Below the pieces are notes generated by a model. The model ran no database searches. It was given only the letters and a program-made list of their open reading frames with translations, and was not told the DNA's origin. A program made the translations under genes and the position numbers. From JBASRP01 sp044866075 (GTDB taxonomy: Bacteria; Actinomycetota; AC-67), in the NCBI GenBank assembly GCA_044866075.1, contig JBIOTQ010000136.1, forward strand, positions 1 through 11,849: a stretch of 11,849 bases of DNA, in the 5' to 3' direction. Each line of letters opens with the position of its first letter. Position 1 is the stretch's first letter. Shown here piece after piece: positions 1-4,829 of the stretch.

Positions 1-19
1 CGTGCTCGGTCATGGCCAT
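1..19 (-). CDS. Start of an unidentified gene leaving the window (partial)
   Basis: Read on the minus strand, a perfect AGGAGG (positions 28-33) lies 8 bases before an ATG at 19-17, and the frame runs open as M-A-M-T-E-H to the window edge. A second ATG at 13-11 is too far from the ribosome site to be preferred. Only six codons are visible, so the product cannot be named. The gene is divergent from the PadR regulator and shares its operator region. In such pairs the neighbour is often a transporter or drug/phenolic-acid response gene under PadR control, but that is inference from family habits. Confidence 0.55.
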
Positions 20-49
20 GGCGGTTGCCTCCTAGTTCTCGTCTTGTGC

Positions 50-66
50 TAGTCCATCCTGGACTA
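50..66. promoter_or_regulatory. PadR operator O1, 17-bp palindrome
   Basis: A perfect 7-bp inverted repeat, TAGTCCA-tcc-TGGACTA, lies between the gene starting at 19 (minus) and padR (100, plus). It matches a second copy at 84-100 in arm sequence and 3-base spacing, which is strong evidence for a protein-binding site. Its right arm overlaps TGGACT (60-65), a weak -35 candidate 16 bases before the TATAAT at 82-87. Binding by the adjacent PadR protein is inferred from position. Confidence 0.75.
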
Positions 67-81
67 TCAGCGGAGTGAAAC

Positions 82-101
82 TATAATCCAGGTTGGACTA
101 T
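82..101 (+). promoter_or_regulatory. padR promoter -10 box with overlapping operator O2
   Basis: A consensus TATAAT occupies 82-87. Overlapping it, TAATCCA-ggt-TGGACTA (84-100) repeats the palindrome at 50-66 with one mismatch between its own arms. It ends on the first base of the padR ATG (100-102). Transcription from this -10 box would begin near 93-95, leaving an untranslated leader of only about 5-7 bases, and there is no Shine-Dalgarno sequence. Padding the start codon with an operator suggests tight self-repression. Promoter strength and the true start are not shown by sequence. Confidence 0.7.
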
Positions 102-639
102 GTCAAGACCCGAATCGGAGCTACCCCGCGGGGACTACGCGTTCCTGGCGATGCTGCTGCTCGCGCCGATGTCGCCATACCAAGTCAAGAAGGCGATGCA
201 GGGCTCGATCAGCCACTTCTATTCGGCCGCGCACAGCCAGGTGTACCAGCAGGCCGGCCGGCTGGCGCGGGACGGATACGTCAAGGAGAAGGAAGCGTCG
301 GGTGGCCGGCGGAAGCGGATCCTCGCGCTGACGCCCAAGGGCCGCCGGGCGGTGCTGGCGTGGCTGCGCGCGCCGGAAGCCGAGGATCAGCTCTACAGCG
401 AGCTCCTGGTCAAGGTGTTCTTTGCGGCGCAGGCGAACGATCCCGCCGGGCTGCGCGAGATGCTCGAGCGGCGGCGCGAAGAGTCGGCGGCGATGCTGCG
501 CGACTACGAGCAGTTCCTTCCGATGCTCGAGGCCGCGCGCGACAACCCCTATCCCGCGATGACGCTGTCGGCGGGCGTCCACTACTACCGCAGCGAACTC
601 GAGTGGATCGACGAGACGCTGGCAAAGATCTCCGGTTAG
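100..639 (+). CDS. PadR-family transcriptional repressor
   Basis: This 179-residue protein is a cytoplasmic DNA-binding regulator of the PadR family. Residues about 12-84 form the winged helix: the segment AFLAMLLLAPMSPYQVKKAM is the usual first helices, HSQVYQQAGRLARDGYV the recognition region, and RKRILALTPKGRRAVLAWL the wing and following helix. Residues about 93-176 are the helical dimerisation tail (Vir_act_alpha_C type), with the typical YYRSELEWIDETL near the end. The start at 100 is preferred because the TATAAT at 82-87 leaves no room for an earlier one; a TTG at 93 is in another frame. Translation is probably near-leaderless. The ligand is unknown. Two matching palindromes next to and within the start argue for autoregulation and joint control of the divergent gene. 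Its stop overlaps the stop of the converging lipoprotein gene by four bases. Confidence 0.9.
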   Translation: MSRPESELPRGDYAFLAMLLLAPMSPYQVKKAMQGSISHFYSAAHSQVYQQAGRLARDGYVKEKEASGGRRKRILALTPKGRRAVLAWLRAPEAEDQLYSELLVKVFFAAQANDPAGLREMLERRREESAAMLRDYEQFLPMLEAARDNPYPAMTLSAGVHYYRSELEWIDETLAKISG

Positions 640-1340
640 CGCATCGGGTACGGCGCTTCGCCGGAGTTCGGGATGATGTCGACCGAATAGAATCGGGTCG
701 TGGCGCCCGACTGATCGTAGGCCGAGAAGCCCGTCCACGTAAAGGTCTGAGCGCCCCCGAAGAACGTCCACGGCACGACGAACGTCAGCGCGGCGCCGCC
801 CCGTTTGAGCGTGCCGGGGAACGCGACGCCCTTCCCGCCTTTGGTCGCGGACGCGCTCCAGCCGGTCGAGGAACCGTTCGCGGTGAGAACGTAGGGCGTC
901 TCCCCGATCTTCACGCGGAAACCCGCCTTGAACGTCGTGTTCGCGTCCGGCGTCTTGTCCGGCAGCTCGGCTCCGAGGGTCAGCGTGAAGGTCAGGGAAC
1001 GGCTCGTCCCGCGGATCGCGGCCGCTCGGATCTCCGTGTAGGGAGGCACCGTTCCGTACTTGAGGGCGTCCGTCCCCGGATCTTGCAGAGCCGCCGATCC
1101 GCTCTTCGGATTCCCGCTGGGGCGTGCTGTTGCTTGCGTGTTCGTCGCGGTCGCGCCGGGCGAGGCCGCTGATCCGGTCGTGCTCCCCCCGGGGCCCGGC
1201 CCGAACCCGCTTGGGGCGGGGTTGGGCGAGGTCACGATCGTGGTTTTCGTACCTCGGTCGCACGCCGTGCACAGCACGAGGCCGACGGCGAGAGCCGCGA
1301 AGAGGATACGTGAGGAAGCCGTCGTGCGATGCAGCGTCAA
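636..1340 (-). CDS. Probable exported lipoprotein of unknown function
   Basis: The 234-residue product begins with a short basic N-terminus (HRTTASSR) and a hydrophobic stretch (residues about 12-23) ending in LVLCTAC. Cys27 is a plausible lipidation site, although Cys rather than Leu sits at -3, so the lipobox is imperfect. Residues about 35-75 are a Gly/Pro/Ser/Thr-rich linker. The rest looks like a compact beta-rich domain with little charge (for example LTFTLTLGAEL and ALTFVVPWTFFGG). I do not recognise a family. The start is TTG at 1340, supported by GGAG five bases upstream; no ATG exists in a better place. The stop codon overlaps the padR stop, an unusual zero-space convergent junction. 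Expected location is the outer face of the membrane. An alternative is a plain secreted protein with an ordinary signal peptide. Confidence 0.75.
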   Translation of the reverse strand: MTLHRTTASSRILFAALAVGLVLCTACDRGTKTTIVTSPNPAPSGFGPGPGGSTTGSAASPGATATNTQATARPSGNPKSGSAALQDPGTDALKYGTVPPYTEIRAAAIRGTSRSLTFTLTLGAELPDKTPDANTTFKAGFRVKIGETPYVLTANGSSTGWSASATKGGKGVAFPGTLKRGGAALTFVVPWTFFGGAQTFTWTGFSAYDQSGATTRFYSVDIIPNSGEAPYPMR

Positions 1341-1398
1341 TGTCGCTCCGGTGCCGAGGGCGGTGCATGGTTGGTGCGCGCCCGTCGGTCGTCCGAAG

Positions 1399-1779
1399 TT
1401 ATAGCCCTAAGGGTGCGAGCAACTGGCAGGCAACCGCATCGAGGATATCGGCGATTGGGTCACCGCCGGCATCCCGGAAGCCCGCCGCTATCTGCTCCAC
1501 GATCCCGGAAACGGGACCAGCTGCGGGGGTTTCACCTTCAGCCGTTCCGCAGACCTCTTCCTCTTCCTCCTGCGGACAGTTCTTGTTGTGGGCTTGCACT
1601 GCGGGGTTGCTGCACGCTATGGCGAGACCCGGTGGGACGTGGATGCCGTCGATGCACACGGGGCCACCGTGCGGCGGGGGACAGGGCTCGCCCGGCCTCG
1701 CCTGTCCGATCCCGAGACCGGCGGCGAAGAAGACGAACGTGCAGAGCACAACTACGAGGATCATTGCCTTTCGAGTCAA
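1399..1779 (-). CDS. Small secreted cysteine-rich protein, unknown function
   Basis: From the TTG start at 1779 the product has 126 residues. That start is chosen because AGGGAGGG (1786-1793) stands six bases before it; a GTG at 1797 would instead lie upstream of that ribosome site. Residues 1-27 form a clean signal peptide (basic MTRK, a hydrophobic core, then GQA before RPG). The mature part has six cysteines (33, 42, 56, 68, 77, 118), Pro/Gly-rich segments, a run of five glutamates (71-75) and a hydrophobic C-terminal helix. Six cysteines suggest disulfides in an exported fold or metal binding. I do not recognise the family. It stands alone on the minus strand with about 190 bases of upstream spacer, which include a large inverted repeat. 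Confidence 0.7.
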   Translation of the reverse strand: MTRKAMILVVVLCTFVFFAAGLGIGQARPGEPCPPPHGGPVCIDGIHVPPGLAIACSNPAVQAHNKNCPQEEEEEVCGTAEGETPAAGPVSGIVEQIAAGFRDAGGDPIADILDAVACQLLAPLGL

Positions 1780-1863
1780 GAAAAGCCCTCCCTTCACTGC
1801 TCAGACGGCCGAGGACACGCACCAACCGCCTTGAGGGGTACCCGGGGAGGTTTCGCCTAAACG

Positions 1864-1914
1864 CCCATTTACCGGAAATACGTTCTCTGTACGGCTATTT
1901 CCGTACGGAATGGG
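1864..1914. repeat. Long imperfect inverted repeat (hairpin) in intergenic spacer
   Basis: Arms CCCATT (1864-1869) plus CGGAAATA (1873-1880) pair with TATTTCCG (1896-1903) plus AATGGG (1909-1914). The interruptions are TAC on one side and TACGG on the other. The loop, 1881-1895, can add a short CGT/ACG pairing. That is 14 paired bases. It lies in the roughly 190-base gap between the AHSA1 gene stop (1971) and the secreted-protein start (1779), both minus strand. There is no run of T after it on either strand, so a classical terminator is unlikely. A regulatory RNA hairpin, a mobile-repeat relic or a protein-binding site remain open. Confidence 0.6.
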
Positions 1915-1937
1915 AATTCAGAAGATGCGCGCCGCCC

Positions 1938-1972
1938 GAACCGGTCAAACCGGTCTTCCGAGGGGCCGGTTC
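1938..1972 (-). terminator. Possible transcription end for the arsR-AHSA1 pair
   Basis: Directly at the AHSA1 stop codon, CCGGTTC (1966-1972) is complementary to GAACCGG (1938-1944). The same arm also pairs with a nearer AACCGG (1948-1953), because AACCGGTC occurs twice at a 9-base step (1939-1946 and 1948-1955). On the minus-strand transcript this makes a GC-rich stem immediately after the stop, with two competing partners. No U-run follows, so any termination would be non-canonical. Confidence 0.35.
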
Positions 1973-2444
1973 AGCCGTCGGTGAAAGGATCCGGTCCGGC
2001 GTCCGCGCCGGCCGCGACGCGCACCAGCCGATCGAGGTACCCCGTCCACCCGAAGGTGGTGAACCCGGCCGCCTCGTCGTGCGCAAGGCCCGAGTGCACG
2101 ACGCGCACGATCGTTCCGTTTTGTTCGGGCGTGAACGTGATCTCGACGCGCGACGAGCCCGGCGGCACGGTGTAGACGACCGCCGGCAGCTTCGGGTGCG
2201 GCTCGGCTTCGACACCCCACTCCAGAACGATGCGGTGCGGGAAGTCGACCTCGAGGTAGCGGCCGCGCACGCGCGAAACCGGCGTCATCTCGATCAGGTA
2301 GATACCGCCCGCCGTCGGGTCGAGCTCCGCGTGCGTGCCTTGCCAGAGGACATGCTTCGTCGGATCGGTGAAGTAAGCGAAGACGTCCTCCGGCGAGCCG
2401 TTCATCCGCCGCTCGACGGTGACCGTTCGCGTCTCGCTCTTCAT
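1971..2444 (-). CDS. AHSA1/SRPBCC-family (START-like) protein
   Basis: The 157-residue product belongs to the SRPBCC helix-grip superfamily, AHSA1-like branch. It starts KSETRTVTVERRMNGSPEDV followed by FAYFTDPTKHVLWQG, the usual entry into the fold where a strand and two helices form the mouth of a hydrophobic pocket. It continues through antiparallel strands (SRVEITFTPEQNGTIVRVVH) and the long C-terminal helix (GWTGYLDRLVRV). Such proteins bind hydrophobic ligands; the substrate here is unknown. The ATG at 2444 is chosen because it overlaps the arsR stop as ATGA, implying translational coupling; a longer frame to 2501 lies inside arsR. ArsR next to AHSA1 is a recurrent pairing in actinobacteria and relatives, where the regulator usually controls the partner. 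Confidence 0.9.
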   Translation of the reverse strand: MKSETRTVTVERRMNGSPEDVFAYFTDPTKHVLWQGTHAELDPTAGGIYLIEMTPVSRVRGRYLEVDFPHRIVLEWGVEAEPHPKLPAVVYTVPPGSSRVEITFTPEQNGTIVRVVHSGLAHDEAAGFTTFGWTGYLDRLVRVAAGADAGPDPFTDG

Positions 2445-2752
2445 CGCTTGCGCCGTTTCCTGTCGATGTCTTTCGCGATGGTGTCCAGGCCCGTCTCCCA
2501 CATCTGCGTGAGGAACCTCTCGAGCGGGCGCAGCGCCTGCCGGTCCGCCCGATAGAACCGCTGCTGCCCGTCGCGGCGCTCGCGGACGACGCCGGCTTCG
2601 CGCAGCTCGCGGAGGCTGCGCGAGATCGACGGCCAGCTCGCTTGGAGGCGCTCGGTGATCGCGCCGGAGGAGAGCTCGTCGGTCCAGACGAGTTTCAAGA
2701 TCTCGCGGCGCCGAGGACTGGAAACGGCCTCGAGAAGGGCCTCTTGGGTCAT
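2441..2752 (-). CDS. ArsR-family winged-helix repressor
   Basis: The product is 103 residues from the ATG at 2752, with the ArsR layout: LLEAVSSPRRREILKLVW (helices 1-2), ELSSGAITERLQASWPSISR (helix-turn-helix), SLRELREAGVVRERRDGQQRFYRAD (recognition helix end and wing), and a C-terminal dimerisation helix. It has no metal-binding cysteine motif, as in the small ArsR regulators paired with AHSA1 genes. The frame is open further to ATG 2809, but that codon lies inside the 30-bp palindrome and has no ribosome site. A GTG at 2770 after GGATGG is another option. The downstream AHSA1 gene overlaps its stop as ATGA. It is divergent from the tautomerase gene, and the shared palindrome suggests it represses both directions. 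The signal it senses is unknown. Confidence 0.88.
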   Translation of the reverse strand: MTQEALLEAVSSPRRREILKLVWTDELSSGAITERLQASWPSISRSLRELREAGVVRERRDGQQRFYRADRQALRPLERFLTQMWETGLDTIAKDIDRKRRKR

Positions 2753-2787
2753 CGGGCCGGACGCTACCACGTTTCCATCCGAAAGTG

Positions 2788-2817
2788 AACCTTGACAGTT
2801 AATTAACATCTAAGGTT
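2788..2817. promoter_or_regulatory. ArsR operator, 30-bp interrupted palindrome
   Basis: The site reads AACCTT, then GACA, then GTTAATTAAC, then ATCT, then AAGGTT. The outer 6-bp arms and the 10-bp centre are exactly symmetric, and only the two 4-base spacers differ. It is centred between arsR and the tautomerase gene and covers the -35 box of the latter. Length and symmetry fit a dimeric winged-helix repressor; assignment to the adjacent ArsR is by position. Confidence 0.75.
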
Positions 2818-2822
2818 AAGAT
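2792..2822 (+). promoter_or_regulatory. Promoter for the tautomerase operon
   Basis: A perfect TTGACA (2792-2797) is followed after 19 bases by TAAGAT (2817-2822), a moderate -10 match; TTAAGA one base earlier would give 18. Transcription would start near 2829, and AGGAGGGG (2843-2850) precedes the ATG at 2854. The -35 box lies inside the palindrome at 2788-2817, so repressor binding should block polymerase. Confidence 0.6.
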
Positions 2823-2853
2823 ATCGCGGAACCCGGATCGCGAGGAGGGGCTC

Positions 2854-3360
2854 ATGCCATTCGTGGAGGTCTTCAGCACTCCGGGCGCGCCGCGCCCCGA
2901 GCAGAAGGCGCAGATCGCGGAACGCCTCGTTCGCGAGGTCATGGCCGGCGAGGGCGCGCCGGACACCGAATACGCGCGCGAGATCTCGTGGCTGGTCTGG
3001 CACGACCTGGCGGCGTGGAGCATCGGCGGCCGGGCGACCCGGGCCGGCGAGCCGCCGCGGTACGTCGTGCGAGTGACGGTGCCCGCGGCGTCGCTGACCG
3101 ACGAGAAGCGGTCGGCGATCGTGTCGCGCGTGACGCGGGTGCTCGCGGACGCCGACGACGACCCGGATCGCTTCTACACGAGCGCCGCGAGCTTCGTGCT
3201 GCTGACGGAGATCCCGGAAGGGAACTGGGGCGGCATCGGCCGCGTGGTGCGCTTCGACGAGATCGCGAACTACGTGATGACCGGGACGCCGGGCGAGCTG
3301 CCGAACCAGGACGTGCAGCAGCTGCTCTCGGCGCCGACGTGGGAGGAGGCCCGTCGATGA
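2854..3360 (+). CDS. Tautomerase-superfamily protein (fused beta-alpha-beta pair)
   Basis: This 168-residue protein starts MPFVEVFSTP. In the tautomerase superfamily, removal of Met exposes Pro as the catalytic base, and that proline is present. The first beta-alpha-beta unit spans about 2-65 and a second about 69-130 (YVVRVTVPAASLTDEKRSAI, then FVLLTEIPEGNWGGIGRV). The chain is therefore a fused double unit, as in the cis-CaaD/malonate semialdehyde decarboxylase group, rather than a 60-residue 4-oxalocrotonate tautomerase. Substrate cannot be told; members isomerise keto-enol compounds or process halogenated or aromatic breakdown products. A strong AGGAGGGG sits before the ATG. It is divergent from arsR across a palindrome and overlaps the next gene by ATGA, so the two are likely co-translated. 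Confidence 0.85.
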   Translation: MPFVEVFSTPGAPRPEQKAQIAERLVREVMAGEGAPDTEYAREISWLVWHDLAAWSIGGRATRAGEPPRYVVRVTVPAASLTDEKRSAIVSRVTRVLADADDDPDRFYTSAASFVLLTEIPEGNWGGIGRVVRFDEIANYVMTGTPGELPNQDVQQLLSAPTWEEARR

Positions 3361-3866
3361 AACGTCTCATCGGAATGTTGGTCGTTGTCTTGATGGCGAC
3401 GTTCGGCTTCGCGAGCGCCGGGCCGCAGCGTCCCTTGCTGCAGGTGTGTCAGTGGGGTGGAACGCCCGTCGCGCCGACAGGACACGTCGAGAGCAGCGAC
3501 CCGGGTCTCACGATGACGCCGGCGGCAGCGGACATCCCCTTCAAGGCGACGGGTGAGCTGACCGGTGGCGGGCGCTGCACCGGAACCATGACCTTCCTCG
3601 GCGTCATCCTCGCCGGCTCAACCTGCGAGGAGCAGTGGTTCGACGGAAAGGTGAAAGGCCTGCCGGGTGTAGCGCGCTTCTCGGGGCCGGGCTCGCTGGG
3701 CGTGGTACACGAGTTCCTCTACGACCACCAAGGGAACATCGTGGGCGCGGACCATCCTCTCCTTCAGGTGCCCCAACCCGACGGCTACAGCCACGCGCAG
3801 GATTGCCTGACACCGGAAGGCTTCACGCGGGCGGTGTTCAGCTCGCGCGTGGAGCTCTGGGGGTAG
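3357..3866 (+). CDS. Secreted protein of unknown function coupled to the tautomerase
   Basis: The 169-residue product starts at the ATG overlapping the tautomerase stop (ATGA, 3357-3360), with GGAGGAGG in the end of the upstream gene as ribosome site. Residues 1-21 are a signal peptide (MKR, hydrophobic core, ASAG). The mature domain has four cysteines (31, 74, 90, 150), enough for two disulfides, and alternates short beta-like strands with Gly-rich turns, such as GELTGGGRCTGTMTFLGVI and LPGVARFSGPGSLGVVHEFL. There is no recognisable catalytic motif or membrane segment after the signal. I cannot assign a family. Its coupling to a cytoplasmic tautomerase is odd, since the two act on opposite sides of the membrane. 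Confidence 0.78.
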   Translation: MKRLIGMLVVVLMATFGFASAGPQRPLLQVCQWGGTPVAPTGHVESSDPGLTMTPAAADIPFKATGELTGGGRCTGTMTFLGVILAGSTCEEQWFDGKVKGLPGVARFSGPGSLGVVHEFLYDHQGNIVGADHPLLQVPQPDGYSHAQDCLTPEGFTRAVFSSRVELWG

Positions 3867-3869
3867 GCG

Positions 3870-4013
3870 TCAGTCCACCCACTGACTCCCTGACTGCAGA
3901 TCCATCGGACTGAGCTTCCAGAGCTTCGTCGGGTTTTCGTTCCGCTGCCGGAAGCGTCGTTCCTGCTCGTCGTCGCTCCCCAAGAACCAGGACTTGATGA
4001 GGATGATCCCGGC
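3870..4013 (-). pseudogene. Relic of a polyphosphate kinase 2 gene
   Basis: Minus-strand translation from 4013 gives AGIILIKSWFLGSDDEQERR, continues through NPTKLWKLSPMDLQ and ends in QWVD-stop. It aligns without a gap to residues 148-194 of the intact PPK2 at 8849-9667 (AGIILIKYWFSVSDGEQERR ... WKLSPMDLQSRAKWVE). By eye about 33 of 47 residues match, and the DNA of 3891-4010 is roughly 85 % identical to the equivalent stretch near 9113-9232. No start codon, no Walker A or Walker B part and no C-terminal third are present; the homology ends abruptly at both sides. It is a fragment left by deletion of a second ppk2 copy or carried in by rearrangement. It would not encode an active kinase. Confidence 0.85.
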
Positions 4014-4268
4014 CGCCGCCGAGCCCCAGTCCGAGGCCGTCCCAGGCTCGCTTTGAGGCGAGTCCAGATGCCGGACCAGGGGTGAGCCGGGCGCACACGA
4101 TGCGGATTCCGCTAAAAGCTGCGAAAGCGCTCGAGGCTCAGAAATCGCCCGATCGGCTCAAGCCCCTCAAGTTCGCAGTCGATGTAGACCGTGGGCCAGC
4201 CAGAACATCGGAGTTCCATTGTCGAGCGGCCGGTAGATCGCCTCCGAGCTCGGAAAGAGGGGAACTCG
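4014..4268. other. Spacer before the H-NOX operon, no gene recognised
   Basis: Together with the ppk2 relic this makes a 400-base gap without an intact gene. Open frames across it are long because of high GC, but they have neither a ribosome site nor recognisable protein similarity. A small hairpin, CTCGC (4047-4051) with GCGAG (4058-4062), is present without a T-run. I could not find a convincing -35/-10 pair for the H-NOX gene. GAGGGGA, six bases before the GTG at 4269, is its ribosome site. Confidence 0.5.
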
Positions 4269-4829
4269 GTGAAGGGCGTCCTTTTCAATCTGGCGGAGCA
4301 GGTCCTCGGCGACGCTCACGGCCCGGAGATCTGGGACCGCGTGCTGCGGCGCGCGCGTGTCGCCGGCGCCTACACCTCCCTGGGCAGTTATCCGGACGAG
4401 GAGATGTTCCGCCTCGTCGGGGCCGCCGCGGATCTTCTGGGAACCTCGCCTTCGGAGGTGTGGCGGGGGCTCGGCCGCGGAGCTCTTCCGCTCCTGGCCG
4501 GACGGTACCCGGAGTTCTTCGACGGCCACCAGTCGACCCAGGGTTTCTTGCTGACCCTGAACGACATAATCCATGCCGAGGTTCGAAAGCTCTACCCCGG
4601 CGCGGTGGTTCCTGAGTTCGGGTTCGAGTGTCCCGACCCCGACACCATGATCCTCACGTACCAGTCCCCTCGAAAACTCTGCGCGCTGGCCCAGGGGTTC
4701 ATCGAGGGCGCGGCGGCGCACTTCGGCGAGCGCGCAGAAGTCTCGCAGGCGCGCTGCATGCTCGAAGGGGCGTCATCCTGCGAGATCCGCTGCCGACTGA
4801 CCTCGGCGGCATCGTCGGATCGCCCATGA
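4269..4829 (+). CDS. hnoX: H-NOX haem-based nitric oxide sensor (HNOB domain)
   Basis: The 186-residue protein is a stand-alone H-NOX domain that binds haem in the cytoplasm and reports nitric oxide to a partner. Numbering from the GTG at 4269 fits the family exactly: KGVLFNL at the N-terminus, proximal haem ligand His102 (in LNDIIHAEVRKLYPG), Pro115, and the haem-propionate motif Y131-Q-S133-P-R135. Position 140 is Leu, not the distal Tyr of oxygen-binding H-NOX from Thermoanaerobacter, so NO-selective binding is predicted. Cys138, Cys163 and Cys171 have the spacing of the zinc-site cysteines of Shewanella-type H-NOX, with Gln160 where a His ligand is expected. The GTG is preferred over an upstream in-frame GTG (4191) because GAGGGGA precedes it. 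Its stop overlaps the next start as ATGA, pairing it with the GGDEF-EAL enzyme. Confidence 0.92.
   Translation: MKGVLFNLAEQVLGDAHGPEIWDRVLRRARVAGAYTSLGSYPDEEMFRLVGAAADLLGTSPSEVWRGLGRGALPLLAGRYPEFFDGHQSTQGFLLTLNDIIHAEVRKLYPGAVVPEFGFECPDPDTMILTYQSPRKLCALAQGFIEGAAAHFGERAEVSQARCMLEGASSCEIRCRLTSAASSDRP

Noticed and set aside
93..1172. Long open frame across padR and the lipoprotein gene
   Set aside because: Arg/Ala/Gly-rich shadow typical of high-GC DNA. It overlaps two frames with clear family or signal-peptide features and has no ribosome site.
1780..1970. Possible riboswitch in the leader of the exported protein
   Set aside because: I compared it by eye with the c-di-GMP, c-di-AMP and cobalamin conserved cores and found no match, only the hairpin reported separately.
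2753..2809. Longer ArsR start at ATG 2809
   Set aside because: The codon lies inside the 30-bp palindrome, has no ribosome site and adds residues outside the ArsR fold.
3838..4098. Minus-strand frame giving HPHQVLVLGERRRAG
   Set aside because: This is the out-of-frame shadow of the ppk2 relic. The same peptide appears in the wrong frame of the intact ppk2, so it is not a protein of its own.
4191..4268. Upstream GTG that would lengthen H-NOX by 26 residues
   Set aside because: The family starts directly at M-K-G-V-L-F-N-L, and GAGGGGA fits the GTG at 4269. The extension has no similarity.
4082..4615. Open frame upstream of and overlapping hnoX
   Set aside because: Low-complexity Arg/Gly/Ser product in another frame than the recognisable H-NOX, with no ribosome site.
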